NCBI GenBank assembly: GCA_006384855.1
Contig: VCJN01003359.1
Coordinates: 105,366-169,365 of the forward strand
DNA: 64,000 bases
Direction of reading: 5' to 3'
DNA from: Tetraselmis striata
Taxonomy: Eukaryota > Chlorophyta > Chlorodendrophyceae > Chlorodendrales > Chlorodendraceae
Within the stretch, counting starts at the first letter, position 1. Every line of letters begins with the position of its first letter. The translations under genes were made by a program, and so were the position numbers. Shown here one piece after another: positions 1 to 11,429 of this stretch. The notes beneath the pieces were generated by a model. The model was not told the origin of the DNA, did no database searches, and worked only from the letters and a program-made list of their open reading frames with translations.

Positions 1-22
1 TGGGGTGCCTGAAAAATCCCAC

Positions 23-1570
23 CTTGACGAGGGTGATGGCCGGCGCGAAGGGTTCCTCCGCAAAGCACGGCTCCTGCGCGTACTTGTCATGCGTCTTGTC
101 GCCCAGGCTCACCTCGATGTCGTTGATCAGCCACGGCAGGAGCTTGCCAAACTTGGACGCCCGGTTAGCGTCCGCGGCGCGGCACAGCTGGGCGGCACCC
201 GGGTACTGCGAGTGGAACTTGTTGTAGCGGGCGTGAATGCCGGGGTAGTAGGGCGCCGGCAGCGGGAAGTCCGCCATCTCGTCCTGCGTGGGGTTATTGC
301 AATCCGTCAGGCGTGGCGGAGCAGCGAACCCCCTCTCTTCCGTCATCGTCCATGGCATGCGGGTGGGGCGCCCCACCTTGAAGTACGCAATGAACGTGTC
401 GGTGTGCTCCCAGTCCTTGGCCAAAACCACCACCTGCACCCAGAGGCGGGTCAGCCTCCAGCCGGTATGGATGTGATCTATGTGCGGCGGTGCCAGTGGG
501 GCGTCTTCGTATCCCCATTACCGCTCGATTGGGTTCTTGGGTCCCAAACGCACCGAACGGTTCTGCTCCACCGAGTCCGGGATGGGATATTATTGCTGCG
601 TGATCCTTTGAAGATTTCGGAATACATAAGGGGTAAGAAAAACTAGACGTACCGTACCAATACCTTTGAATTGGGTTCACGCGCGGACCAAAGATATTGA
701 AATGTTTTTGCACCAATAAGTAGGAAGTTCGTGTATACTTTGTGGTGTATTCCGATAAATGTGGACAAATATGTTCTCCTCTCGCCGCAGTTGGCCATGT
801 TTTGGACAGTTGGCCAAGTTGAAAAGCTGTCCACATGGAATGATCTTGTCGTGGCCATGAAGCCATTCGATGCGCTGCAACTGGGTCTGCAGTCTCAAGT
901 GGCGCCACGAAAAGTGAAAAACGCGCATACCCAGGTTTTGAAGGGCCGAAACCAGCTCTATTCCTGTTTTCAAGCGACCCCCCCCCCCCCCCCCGCCCCC
1001 CAAGCACCATCAAACCACCGAATCGATGCAAAGCGCCCAACTACTAGTGAGCCACGTGAGTGAACATGACTGAACATAAAGCAATACTCAGATATTGCGT
1101 TAAGGTACTGAGGCGCCTAGTTACTGAGGTCCCCGTCTTCATTGATGCTTCCTACTGCGGCTTCCTTGGGCGTATCATCCCAGCAACGCGGACTTGGGAC
1201 CGGTACTGTCCCGGTGCTCGCGTTTTTGGCTGATCGAAACGCGCATACAAATTGATGAAAGGATGATACCCGGGCACCTTTCTACACGCCTAAACTACAG
1301 GGTTGCTTGATGTCCAGTGATGGCCATTCTGTGCCTCTTGTTGGTTGTTTGGCGGTTGCGGTCGCTTGACAACCCGAACAAAGGACCGCCTTCCTGTGCC
1401 CCGGCCTCGCACCTTGGGGGAGAGACAGTTGCAGCTGCTGTTGTCCGCAAAGGCCGCCGCCAGGTGCTTGGCGTAGTGCCGCAGCTCCGCGTCCTTCCAG
1501 GGACCCGGCACCACCAGCCAGGGGGACACATTGCCGAGCTCGCTGGTGGCGGGGATCTGCATCGAGGCGG

Positions 1571-1632
<62 letters not shown>

Positions 1633-2536
1633 GCGCGCACACACATGTTAGGTTCGCCCATGGACTGTCATCAGCCCGCCGCACCTCGACATTTATTCAG
1701 CACTGAGGGCAAACGCCAAGGAGAGAAATAAGGTGGGGATTTTACCCCAGGGATACGGTCAAAACCTCCTGTCTTAGCCCGGCGTGGCTGTGGCACAATC
1801 TGACGTGCTTATGGTCTTATGGTATGTATGTGGGGGTGGGGAGGGGAGGGGGGGGGGGGGGGGGGCGAGAATGATATTGGATAACATTGACCGAAGCGGA
1901 CGTTATCGGACATCAAGATAAACGGTGAAAATGGCGGGCGGATATGTCATCTCTCGCCGACTCGCCATAAGAAGCTATTCACCAGAGTTTGGTGGAAACA
2001 CACTGAGCCCTTAATGCTGAATACCTTTTACTTGCCACAACCAGGTGATGTTACCCGGAAGCGAATGGGCTGGCACGCTATTTATTTTTACCTAATCGGT
2101 TCCATGTTAATTACATGCAATGATTAGCGCAGTCTGACTGACAACCGGGTGTAATCTTGACAGCCCGCCGTGTTTGTACTTATTAATAAGGATTTGTACA
2201 CGCCGCCGGCCTCTGATGCTGGCGGGGCTGACCCCGGCCGCGGCGCGCATCTTCCGTCACGTCAACCACTGCTAGTACTTGGTGACGATCGGGTAAGTAC
2301 CGGTAACTACCAAGATGATAATTAACAGCCTTTGATAACTACCGAGGCGACTCAGGGGCCGGCGCATATTCATCATTTTCATTATCAGGTTGTTAGTATA
2401 ATACGAGTCAATCACCACTTCAAACTGAAATAGCTTTCTGCGGAACTGGTATTCACTGGTATTCACAGTGTTCTGATATAACCACGTGCCAGCACCCGTA
2501 GTATCTATCCTACCGAGACGGCTAAAGTATGACACA

Positions 2537-2581
<45 letters not shown>

Positions 2582-4727
2582 AACGGCACTCATGCATGGT
2601 GGGGTGACTCGATCCTCCCCAGCCCCGTGGCTCAGCCTGATCGCCACGCGCACCTTCAGCCGGGGGTCGCCCACAGCCTTGCGGCGCAGCTGCTCGTCGC
2701 GGTCGGCGCCCCAGACGATCGCGTCGTGCGTGGCGATGCCGCCAGTCATGTGGAAGGCGCCCGCCTGCGCGTGGAACAGCGCGGCCTCGGTGGACGCGAC
2801 GCCGGCACGGGCTCCAGCGTAGTACCCGCGCTCGGCGAGCGGCTGCAGGATGTACTCCTGGAAGGGCATCACGGTCTCCAGCACCTATGGAGGTCAGAAA
2901 GGGGGGGTTGGGGGGGGCACCTGGCGTGAGATACTCTGCCATGCATGCCGGGACTCGCGCGTCATCGGCAGCAGCACGCCATGCACCAGAGGACACACCC
3001 CCGCACTGTCATGCCACTGACCGAAGTTCACGGATGCGCGACTTACGAGTGCCGGGGTTCCTATAGGAGCCTTTATCACAAGCCTCGAATTGGGCTTGCG
3101 CGCAACCTATAGATAGGGAGGATTTCAGCCATAGGTCCGCTACAGTTTCGTCTACATTTGATACCTCTGGCAGACCGGGCAGGTTTTCACGCGAGGTTCT
3201 TATTCGCAGTGTTGTTATTCCCGCGTCGGCAGCCGTGGGGACAATTTGGAACTCGCCTGAATGCCAGATATCATGATGCGGATTTGGACACCGCTGCGTG
3301 CGCGTGTGTCTGTGCTAAATCATATACCGCAGGCACGGGCGCAGGCTCTGCAGGTGAGGTCGCCCGATCAGGCGCGGGCGCCCGCCCCCCCACTGCAATT
3401 CCGCCCGCGGGTTGCCCGGTGTGCGCTCACCGGGTGGTACTTGTACCAGCAGACGCAGCCCTCGACGAACATGCAGTGCAGGATGTCCAGCAGGCCGAGG
3501 AAGACCTGGTTCCCGGCGCCCAACACAACGGCCACCTTGCCCGTGTGGCCGCCCTCCGGGCTGTAGAAGCGCCCCTGCTGCGGCGACGCGCCGGGCAGCA
3601 GGTACGTCTCCACCTTGGGCGCCACCATCCGGACGGCCGCGGGGCTCAGCGTCGTCACGTCCGCCACCGCCTCGCCCGTGCTGGCCTCCCGCATCGCGCC
3701 GCGGTGCCAGGTGCCCGTTTTGTCATAGGTCTCCAGGATCGAGATCAGCGAGTTCAGCACCATCCCCGGGATCAGCGCCGTCTTCAGCAGGGACGTCGCG
3801 CACTCGTGGGAGCTGTCATCGCATCCTGCACGCCAACAGCGGGGGCGGCGGTGATGTACAGTTGCCGCTGAGCCCTTCGCCCCCCCCCCCCCCCCCCCCC
3901 CCACCCCCTATCCCCTCAATGGGGCAACTAGTCTGAATTTCTGGACGGGAGTGGACGTTGCGTGCAAGGTCCCCACAACCACGTCGCCAGCCGCGCCGCT
4001 CAGCTCCACCAGCATGCCGCGCGCACGGGGAGGAGGCTGCTGCCGAGTGCGTCTGCTTGTTTATATGGCATCCGACGCGGGACTGTAGATGGCTGGATAG
4101 GGCGGCGGCTGATGCTCGCGCCTTTCCATCCTCTGTGGCGGCTGCTGGTTCTCGTTCGTTTTCGCAGGTAGTGGGCGATCCTGTGACGCTTTGCTAGTTC
4201 GGTGAATTCTCAATTACCGCTTGCAGCTACTACCGCCAGCCCGTGCAACTGACGAATAGTCGCCAAATCCCGGGGCTGAGGAATACTTTATGATAGGCGC
4301 GTGCAATCCCCGGTTCCGGGAGTGCTGCCTCCGTGCTCACCTGTCACGCTGCGCACCTCGCGTGCGAACGCGTGCGGGTAGTCGAGCAGCCGCTGGCGGA
4401 TCATCTTCAGCAGCGCCACTTTCTCTGCAGCAGTGGGATGGCGGGGCAGGGGTCGTGTTCGGTGCGGTCAAGGGCCGCCGCGCCCACCGGCCGTCTCACA
4501 CGCGAGTTTTTAAGTCGCCGTCGCAGAGTTCACAGCCTGCGCCGGGCCTCTCGGCGCGAGCAAGCTCACAGCAGGCCGCAGAGTCGAAGACGAGACATGC
4601 GGGTGAGCGTACCGGTGAGTGGTAGCGCCGCCCACTCGCCCTTCTTCTCCCCAAGCGAGGCCATCGCTTGCCGCACGTCCTCTGGCTCCGCCATCGCGGC
4701 CAGACCCGGCAGCGGCGAGACCGTCAT
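23..4727 (-). CDS. Atypical aldehyde dehydrogenase superfamily protein, 3' end beyond window
   Basis: Intron-rich gene rebuilt from seven phase-compatible exons: 4613-4727, 4341-4424, 3431-3825, 2654-2884, 1413-1556, 377-433 and 23-283, continuing past position 1. It should oxidise an aldehyde with NAD(P); the substrate cannot be told. Seen in order: N-terminal helix (KGEWAALPL), nucleotide-fold segment (KVAVVLGAGNQ, then WYKYHP), the HMTGG..THDAIVWG strand-loop matching the usual TGS region, ELGNVSPW with the general-base Glu, CNCLSPK around the likely catalytic Cys, and FAEEPFAPA near the C-terminus. These resemble the large bacterial-type aldehyde dehydrogenases rather than the common 500-aa class. 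All junctions keep frame, for example GTGACAG joined to GATGCGATG. The ATG at 4727 is preferred; an in-frame ATG at 4781 would add 18 residues. It lies downstream of the SelO gene on the same strand with 1.5 kb between. Introns hold CA, GA and homopolymer tracts. Confidence 0.82.
1571..1646. repeat. (CA)n microsatellite in dehydrogenase intron
   Basis: About 75 bp of CA dinucleotides with a short CG interruption, starting about 15 bp upstream (in gene sense) of the acceptor of exon 1413-1556. The gene-sense strand is GT/TG rich here, so it is not a pyrimidine tract. Long frames across it on both strands are repeat artefacts. Confidence 0.97.
2541..2578. repeat. (GA)n microsatellite in dehydrogenase intron
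   Basis: Nineteen GA dinucleotides in the intron between exons 1413-1556 and 2654-2884. In gene sense it is a CT tract about 75 bp downstream of the donor. Confidence 0.97.
3050..3225. repeat. Intronic repeat shared with a SelO intron
   Basis: About 165 bp in a dehydrogenase intron resembles 9060-9232 in a SelO intron in the same orientation. Shared blocks include CTCTGGCAG, GGGCAGG and TTATTCGCAGTGTT, with the same spacing. It is diverged and has no coding frame. A short non-autonomous element or introner-like sequence is possible. Confidence 0.55.
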
Positions 4728-4781
4728 ATCGTGGCGTCGAATATGAGTGTCCTGGCGCGCTCTGCTGCTGTCAGCCGGCAC

Positions 4782-6236
4782 CGCGTGGGCACTGTAGCAA
4801 TATCTTCAAGGCCAGCTGAGGCGATCTCGCGACGTTCCTGGACCTCAATGTTTCAAAGCGGGGGTAGGGAGGGCGGGGGGAGGGGGTGCCGGGGGGGGGG
4901 GGGGGGGGGGGGGGTATTGCGTTGCCTACTTGTCGGTGCTGTACGCCCAGCCAGCGTGCAGAAGCGACACCCTGTATTTATGATCGAGGTGCTTCGGCAT
5001 GGGCAATTCGCGTGGTCGTAGTGGTCATTGGCGCGTGCGCGACGCGAACCGACAGAAGCTTCATGCGTACTTCCGTATTGAGCAACGGCATCTGCGAAAG
5101 GTGTCTCCGGGTTGAACTCGGAGCTATTGCCGTCCGATCGGACCATCAGAGCATCCACCGGATAAGGCAGTGCCACGATGATTTCGCAGCCAAATTGAAA
5201 GCGCTCGTGTCCGGTCCATCGATCCCGGCCGCATGTCGAATGAGCGCAGAATCTAGCGACCAAATCATAATAATTCATTCCCAGTACATTCCGTGGATTA
5301 TCCGTATGCTTTCCCTGTACAAACCAAACCCATGAGTACGTGCCATTGAACGTCACCGCAAATTATCCCACACAGGGCATGTAGCCAACCATAAATGAGG
5401 ATTAGCGGACGATTAGCAGCGCATACCACCATGTTCAGCGCTACAGGTACGTCGATAGTGTTTTTTGTCCGACCGCCATCAGCCGTCCCGCGCTGGCTGG
5501 ATCTATACTCATTGTCCATACTGCTACGAGTATTACCCCAGAATAATAGAATGTAGAGCATGAATAAACTGATACTGATAAAAATGGTACATCGGCAGTG
5601 TACGCGCCGAATTATCCGCCCGCTGATATTGTTTTTTTCGCCCCCGGGACAGGACTGGCACCAGATATTATTTCCACCGCCAGCGCAGAAATAAAAATCA
5701 CATCATATCGACATCAACAAACCAATAATATGACAATATGCAGTAATACCTTGTGAATCCAAATTGCCGCAGTATATCCTTGCATTCTGTACTGGTATTG
5801 ATTCATCAACCCTACGCAACTATACACTGCAGGATGGCAGAGGCACCATTATAAGTGCAGAAATGTATCCCGGGATCCCCGTCGAGAGTTTCGCCGCCTC
5901 CGAGCGCGCCCTCACTTATTTTCAGATGAAGATTTGATGCGAAGGGCAACTATTCGGCGCCATTCAGGTAAATAACGCATGCTGCATCAATTGTGGCTTG
6001 CTGTGGCTTCATTGCCGCTCGTGACCATGGCAACGCGGAGGCAACAAGAGAGGAAAACGGTGCCGTCGCTCGGAGGTAGTAGCTCATTAAAAGGTGTACC
6101 GAGGTTTATCCTGCTGCTGATACAGAGGCATTCCTTTCAAGGGAATGTACGCGTGAACGTATCGCGTAACGCACAAACGCACACGCGCCCAGCAAGGCAT
6201 GGTTCTATGGCTTTGCGGTGAATGTTTCACAGTCGT
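4782..6236. other. Intergenic spacer between dehydrogenase and SelO genes
   Basis: No exon with consistent frame and splice signals was found. It holds a poly-G run at 4889-4913 (poly-C in gene sense), AT-rich stretches at 5560-5800, and a short segment at 5641-5672 (CCCCCGGGACAGGACTGGCA) that recurs at 31,405 in a ClpC intron. It should contain the SelO 3' UTR and the dehydrogenase promoter, but no clear signal is visible. Confidence 0.5.
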
Positions 6237-8747
6237 TCAGCACTGACGGCCGCCGCGATCCTCGAACGGAGCCGCCGCGTCCGACAACAGTTGGAGCGCC
6301 TGTGCAGCGGTCCGCAGGCACGGGTCATCCCGGGAAGGTCAGCAGCGCTCCTCATGGAGCGGACGTTGAATGGGGAGTCAGACAGCCCCGCGGGGGATAG
6401 GACTCGTGTCTGCTCGCAGGCTGATATCTCTCTCCCTTCTCAATTGAATCGGGTACATGTGACCCATCAAAAACGAGAAGGTGTAACGTCGCATCGAGGT
6501 CGTATGTCCGTGCCGTTTCTGTAGTGTATTCTGATGCAGCTAAAGGAAAGCACAGTTTTCCGTCGAATGGAGGGGGCCCGGGGGAGTGGTGTCCAGTACA
6601 TAACAAACCTACGCCATGGTTATTCCTGTACCCAGCCCGCTTACACACACTCCGATTCATCACACACACCGTGAATGTAGGTCGAGTGCAGCGGTGATTT
6701 GCTGTGCTTGGTCGCCAGTGGTACATGTACAGGTACAGCGGACGCCCCACCATGATGCCACACCAGTAGTTACTGCCCTTGTGCCCGGATACACTGTTCC
6801 ATGAAGCGTTTGTGCGCATGTGGGTACCGGTAGGGAACGCCGGTGGGCGCAGCTGCGGAGCCCACCTCCGCAAAGTCCCCGCCTTGCGCCTTTGTCACCG
6901 CCCCCGCCACCGCCTGCTTGCGCAGGATGAAGCACGGGTTGACGGAGTCCATCGTCTGGGTGCGCTGCTGAGGCGATGCGCCGCCCTGCGCCTCCCGTTG
7001 CAGCCGCGCGGTGTAGCGGTGGAGCCAGCCCTGCCATCGCTGCGCGTCCTCTGCTTGCTTTGCCTCCGCGCTCATCTGGCCCGGTGGCAGGCGGGCAGGC
7101 GTCAGGCGGGGGTATGACCCTGGGATAAAAGCCCCCCTCCCCCCCCCCCCTCCCCTTCTCATCTAGACCGTGTCTCACATAGACTTCGTGAAAAGGAACG
7201 CCACAACAATGTGCTATGTGTTGGCCCGGAACCATACATAGTCCCAGCGCATACCGCAGCCATGCGTCGGGTCGGTTAAAACATATCATGGTCATTTTGA
7301 AGTCCCCCGGTCCCATACATACGTAGCGAAGCGGCGACTCATACCCTTAATGATACGGCACTCATCTTGGGAACCCGTGCTGCATCATCACGTGCCGGCA
7401 CTGAGATGCTGAGTTCCTATCAGAGCGTCATGCTGCACATGCCGGCCTCCCCCCCCCTTCCCCCTCCCCCTCTCGGCCCCTTCAGCCCCCCTTCTCCCTG
7501 CAGCAGCCGGCGCGCCGCACCCGCGAAAGCGCCTGCGCCCTCTTCACCCTCTCCAGCTGCGCCTGCAGGCGGGCGTTGTTGGTCCCAAAGCCCTTGAGGA
7601 TCCGGGCGTCCGTGCGCGCCGTCATCAGGAGCATGTTGATGTCCTGAGCGCAGGGCGGGCAGGGACGAGGCTCAGTGACCCTCCGGATGCCGCATGTTAT
7701 TGGCGGGCTCGCCCGCTGCCCTCTGGGCGCACTTGCTGCTGCAGCAACTGGGCCGGGGAGCGCGCCTCCAGGCTCATCTGAGGCGCAATGCACTCCGCCA
7801 GCAGCTGCGGGCCCGGGAGCGACCCCAACACGCGGCGCAGGAAGCCCCCATCGCGTGCCCCCTGTGCCGCAGCCGCGCTCGTGTCCCCGATGGCCGTGTC
7901 TTGCGCAGCTGGCATGGGGACGCTTGACAGCCACCGGAAGGTGTTGGTGTAGTCGGCACCGGTGTGCTCCATGACCTATGGGGGGGGGGGGGGGGGGGGG
8001 GGGGGGGCTTGGTTTTAAAACCCAATATCTGTTTATTTATGGCATAGCATAGCATAGCATAGCAGCACAGCAAAGCACATAATGGCACGGCAAAGCATGT
8101 AATGGCATAGCACAGCATGCTATGGCTTGGTGTAGCGTAGTATGGCATAGCACAGCACAGCACAGCAAAGGATGGCAAAGCATGGCATGGCATGGTACAG
8201 CATGGCATGGCACAGCACAGCATGGCATGACTTGGTATAGCATAGCATGGCATAGCACAGCATAGCATGGTTTGGCACAGCATGGCGTGGCATAGCACAG
8301 CATGGCATGGCAGCGTATGTAGCATGGCATGGCATGGCATGGCACAACATGACATGGCACAGCACAGCATGGCATGTTATTGTATAAAGCATGGCATGGC
8401 ATGGCATAGCATGGTACCATGCATAGCAGGGCATGGCATGGTATAGAACAGCACAGCACAGCACAGCACAGCATAGCATAGCATAGCATAGCATAGCATG
8501 GCATAGCATAGCATAGCATGGCATGGCACAACACAGCATGGCATGGCACGGCGGTTGGGACTCACGGCCAGCAGGTCGTGCGCCAGCTGCTCATCTGCCG
8601 CCTCGTCCAGGACCAGCAGGCCGAGCTTCAGCCTCATGATGGCGCCGTAGCACCGCTCGTACTCCCCCCAGAACTTCTCCAGCTCCTGCAGGCACTGCGA
8701 GGGCAGGACCTGCTCCGCCTTGAGGGCCTCCCCCAGCTGCCAAGGAT

Positions 8748-8779
<32 letters not shown>

Positions 8780-11073
8780 TGTAATTGGTCAGTGCAGGGA
8801 CGCACTGATCACATGCCGCAACAAGGCCAAGGCAAATAGAAGGCAATGCGGGGGCAGCGCAGCGGCGGTGGGGAGCATGCCTTCTCGCAGTTCCAGCGGC
8901 AGACCTCCGACTGGCAGCGGAATGCATACCGCCCGCCAATGTCGTGCGCGTTCGACACGTGCTCCGGGTCCCACAGCTCCACAAAGCCTGCCCGCGGCGC
9001 CACGCAAGCACGGCTAAATAGCCGACACCCTCATCACAACTCATAAGGAAGTACACAGATTGTACGGGTGCCGACTCGCCTACAAGCACCCTTATAGTAA
9101 TCGTCCAATTGAACTTGCACGCAACCTGCAAGAACATTTGCTGTAGTTCCGCGGGTTTGCCTACAGTTGACCTCTGGCAGGCAGGGCAGGCTCGTATTCG
9201 CAGTGTTTTTATCACTGCTGCGGGTGCCGCCAGTCATGCAGCTCTGCGGGGCGCGCCCACCAGACTGCCCCGGGTCCAGCGTGACGCCCAGGATGCTCAT
9301 CTTGTCGGTGTTCAGGTTGCCGTGTGCGAAGCCGACCGAGTTCCACGCGGCCGCCAGCCCCGCTGTCCTGAGGACGACCTCGCGGTAGAACTCCACGTAC
9401 ATGTCCTGCTTGGCCGCGATGCCTAGCCCGCAAAGGGATCGCCCGCTGTCAGCCCCCCCCCCCCCCCCCCTGGCGAGCGCGGTTGACCCCAAACATCAGC
9501 AATGCTCAGCCCCAAGCACTACCACCGATGGGACTGTCCCAGAGCGGGGGGTGGAGTGGGGGGGGGGTCACCCGCCCCCTCCGCTGCCGCAGTCACCAGG
9601 GCGTCGCCATTGTGCCTGGCCCACACCACCGGGAAATGCTCCTGTATCGTAAAGTCCAGCAGCTGGGGGAGCAGCTCCCTCTGCGGCATCAGGGAAGCGG
9701 CGGCGGCGGCGGAAGAGGGAGGGGGAAGGGGCGGAGGGGCGGAGGTGCAGCATGATTGAGAGGGCGCTCAGCCACCACGCTCACATGCCGCTGGCGGCCT
9801 AGCACCGCCCCCCCCCCCCTTCCCTCCCCCTCCTTCCCTGTCGGCCTCGCAGGGATTGAGCCGCACCCCCATGCCAGCGCTGGGCCCCTGCCGCTTGCTG
9901 TCTTTGTCCATCGGGTTGCACGTCTGGAAGCTCCCAAAGCGCAGGAAGCTGGGCGCGATCCTGGTCAGCACCGCCGCCGGCTCCTGCCGCCCGCAGCGAT
10001 GAGGGGAACATTGGAACTGCAGCGTGCATCACATGGGCGGATGGGAACAAGAGGCCGGGGGGGGAGGAGGAGGGGGGAGGGCGTGCCTGGGCCACCTCGC
10101 CATCATGCAGGACGGTCCGCTGCACACTCTCAGTTTGGGACACCACCAACGCGGCCGCCCGGGCTGTCGGGATGCCGAGGTGGTACAGCGCCTCGCTGTA
10201 CAGCAGCTCCCGGATCGCGCTGCTGAGGGGCTGGCCGCGGGGCGGGATGGGGTGGGGGGCGTCAGCCAGCCGGGGGAGGGGGGAGGGTCGGCGCAGCTGG
10301 CAGGGCCGGGAACCCCCGCCGCCACGCACCTTGCGGCCGCTGTGCGCCGCGCCAGCGGCGGCCTGAGCCGCGCCCAGCAGCTGCAGCTCCCAGCGCGCCG
10401 AGCTGCCCCGCGCCTCGCCGATATAGAGCGCCTCAAGGTCCCCCAGCTGCCCGCTGAACGTGCCGTAGCGGTGCCCGCAGTGGCAGGGAAACGCGGGTTC
10501 GCAGCCAGCCAGAAGCTTGGCTCCGCTGCAGAGGTCCAGGAACTCGGACCGTTCCACCTGCGGCCCCAGTCGCCAACCACCCGTCACCCGCTTGGTCTTG
10601 CAGAGCTCGGCCCATGCCGCAGGCCTGCCCGCAGTGTGCGGGGAGCTGCAAGGTACCTGATCCCGCGAAATCCCGAGCAGCTCCTCGAAGACGGAGTGAT
10701 GCGAGGCCACCAGCACGGCATGGGGGAGGGGGTGGACTGCCGCCCTCACATAGCAGGCGCCCCGCACCTGCGGCCGCAGAAAGTGTCGAGCCGTCAAGGA
10801 CCCGCCCCTCCTTGCACCCCACGAGACCCTCCCCCGTCTGCGGAACTGCGACAGCCCACACAATACACGCACCGAATCTCGTCGCTGCCCGCGCTGCTCC
10901 TGCTCGTGCACAGGAAGCCTGGGAGGGGTTGGGGGCGAGGTTGAGAGAGGTGAATACGGATCACTCCTCCTGTTGCGCCCGCACTGTGCCGAGCTTTTTC
11001 AAATTGCAACACGGACGACACACCGTCGGAGGCTGAGGTTGGTGAAGCGAAGGTCCTCCAAACGGCCACTCAT
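6237..11073 (-). CDS. SelO (YdiU/UPF0061) family pseudokinase, catalytically degenerate
   Basis: Fourteen exons in phase give 624 aa: 11024-11073, 10873-10918, 10657-10767, 10330-10557, 10096-10230, 9867-9983, 9572-9680, 9261-9422, 8881-8987, 8566-8736, 7733-7975, 7521-7643, 6866-7075, 6237-6299. SelO proteins transfer AMP from ATP to protein hydroxyls in bacteria and mitochondria. Landmarks are LEDLRFTN at the start, [72 protein letters not shown] and NPCFILRKQ. Three usual catalytic features differ: WELQLKG has Leu for Lys (residue 130), NTDN reads NTDK (Lys306), and the DGRAVLRSS stretch is replaced. Asp305 and Asp315 remain. The intron after exon 9 is GC-AG. The donor of exon 7521-7643 and the last exon are the least certain. 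There is no long N-terminal extension, so cytosolic location is as likely as mitochondrial. The C-terminus lacks the usual Sec/Cys tail. Confidence 0.87.
7980..8007. repeat. Homopolymer tract at a SelO splice acceptor
   Basis: Poly-G on the plus strand, so poly-C in SelO sense, directly before the acceptor of exon 7733-7975. It probably serves as the polypyrimidine tract. A matching tract at 8755-8779 precedes the acceptor of exon 8566-8736. Confidence 0.85.
8037..8550. repeat. GCATGGCATAGCA-type degenerate array in SelO intron
   Basis: About 510 bp of interleaved 5-bp words (GCATG, GCATA, GCACA) fill the intron between SelO exons 8566-8736 and 7733-7975. The 5-bp period leaves all frames open, giving long Met/Cys/His-rich false ORFs. 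No coding role is supported. Confidence 0.95.
8755..8779. repeat. Homopolymer tract near a SelO splice acceptor
   Basis: Poly-G on the plus strand, poly-C in gene sense, about 12-20 bp upstream of the acceptor of exon 8566-8736. Confidence 0.85.
9060..9232. repeat. Intronic repeat shared with a dehydrogenase intron
   Basis: Partner of 3050-3225, with the same order of CTCTGGCAG, GGGCAGG and TATTCGCAGTGTT. It lies in the SelO intron between exons 9261-9422 and 8881-8987. Confidence 0.55.
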
Positions 11074-11429
11074 GACGCCTCGGGGGCTCTATCAGCGGGC
11101 GCCCGATCGTGCGCCGCTGCACCGCACTCCTGCGTGCCCGAATCGCTGTGGGCTGCCGGTTGTCCCCCCCCCCCCCCCCCCCCCGCGCGCGCTCCCACAC
11201 ACACACACAAATACGCCCTCACGACGACGCGCCGCCCCGCACGGCAACTGGCAGGGAAGCGACTGTTCTGGCGCCGCGTATCGACGTATCGAGACGGCGG
11301 AAGACAGCTCCGTTATTTTCCAGGGCACAGACAACACCGGCTGGTGATGCAGGTGATAGACAGCCGACGACGACGGCGGCCAGGCTGATGGGTTTGGTTA
11401 CGCGTGGTATAAACCCTAAACGCTAGACC
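11074..11429. promoter_or_regulatory. Region upstream of SelO, no defined motif
   Basis: This 355-bp stretch between the SelO start and the next transposon is the expected SelO promoter/5' UTR. It carries a poly-C run at 11,165-11,184 and a short CA run at 11,198-11,209. No TATA-like box or other element stands out. Confidence 0.3.

Noticed and set aside
5..646. 213-codon plus-strand ORF at the left edge
   Set aside because: It is antisense to dehydrogenase exons 23-283 and 377-433, which have proper splice sites and motifs.
3904..4040. Exon-like frame GMLVELSGAAGDVVVG in the dehydrogenase
   Set aside because: Exons 4341-4424 and 3431-3825 join directly in phase and give a continuous match, leaving no place for it.
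6231..6245. Possible selenocysteine TGA at the SelO end (QC-TGA)
   Set aside because: The next codons do not give the usual short tail with a CxxU motif, and no SECIS-like structure was seen, so it is treated as a normal stop.
8037..8549. Met/Cys/His-rich ORFs of 139-198 codons on the minus strand
   Set aside because: They are readings of the 5-bp array in a SelO intron.
11409..11421. CCCTAAA words resembling plant telomere repeat (also near 13,183)
   Set aside because: Single isolated copies only, not tandem.
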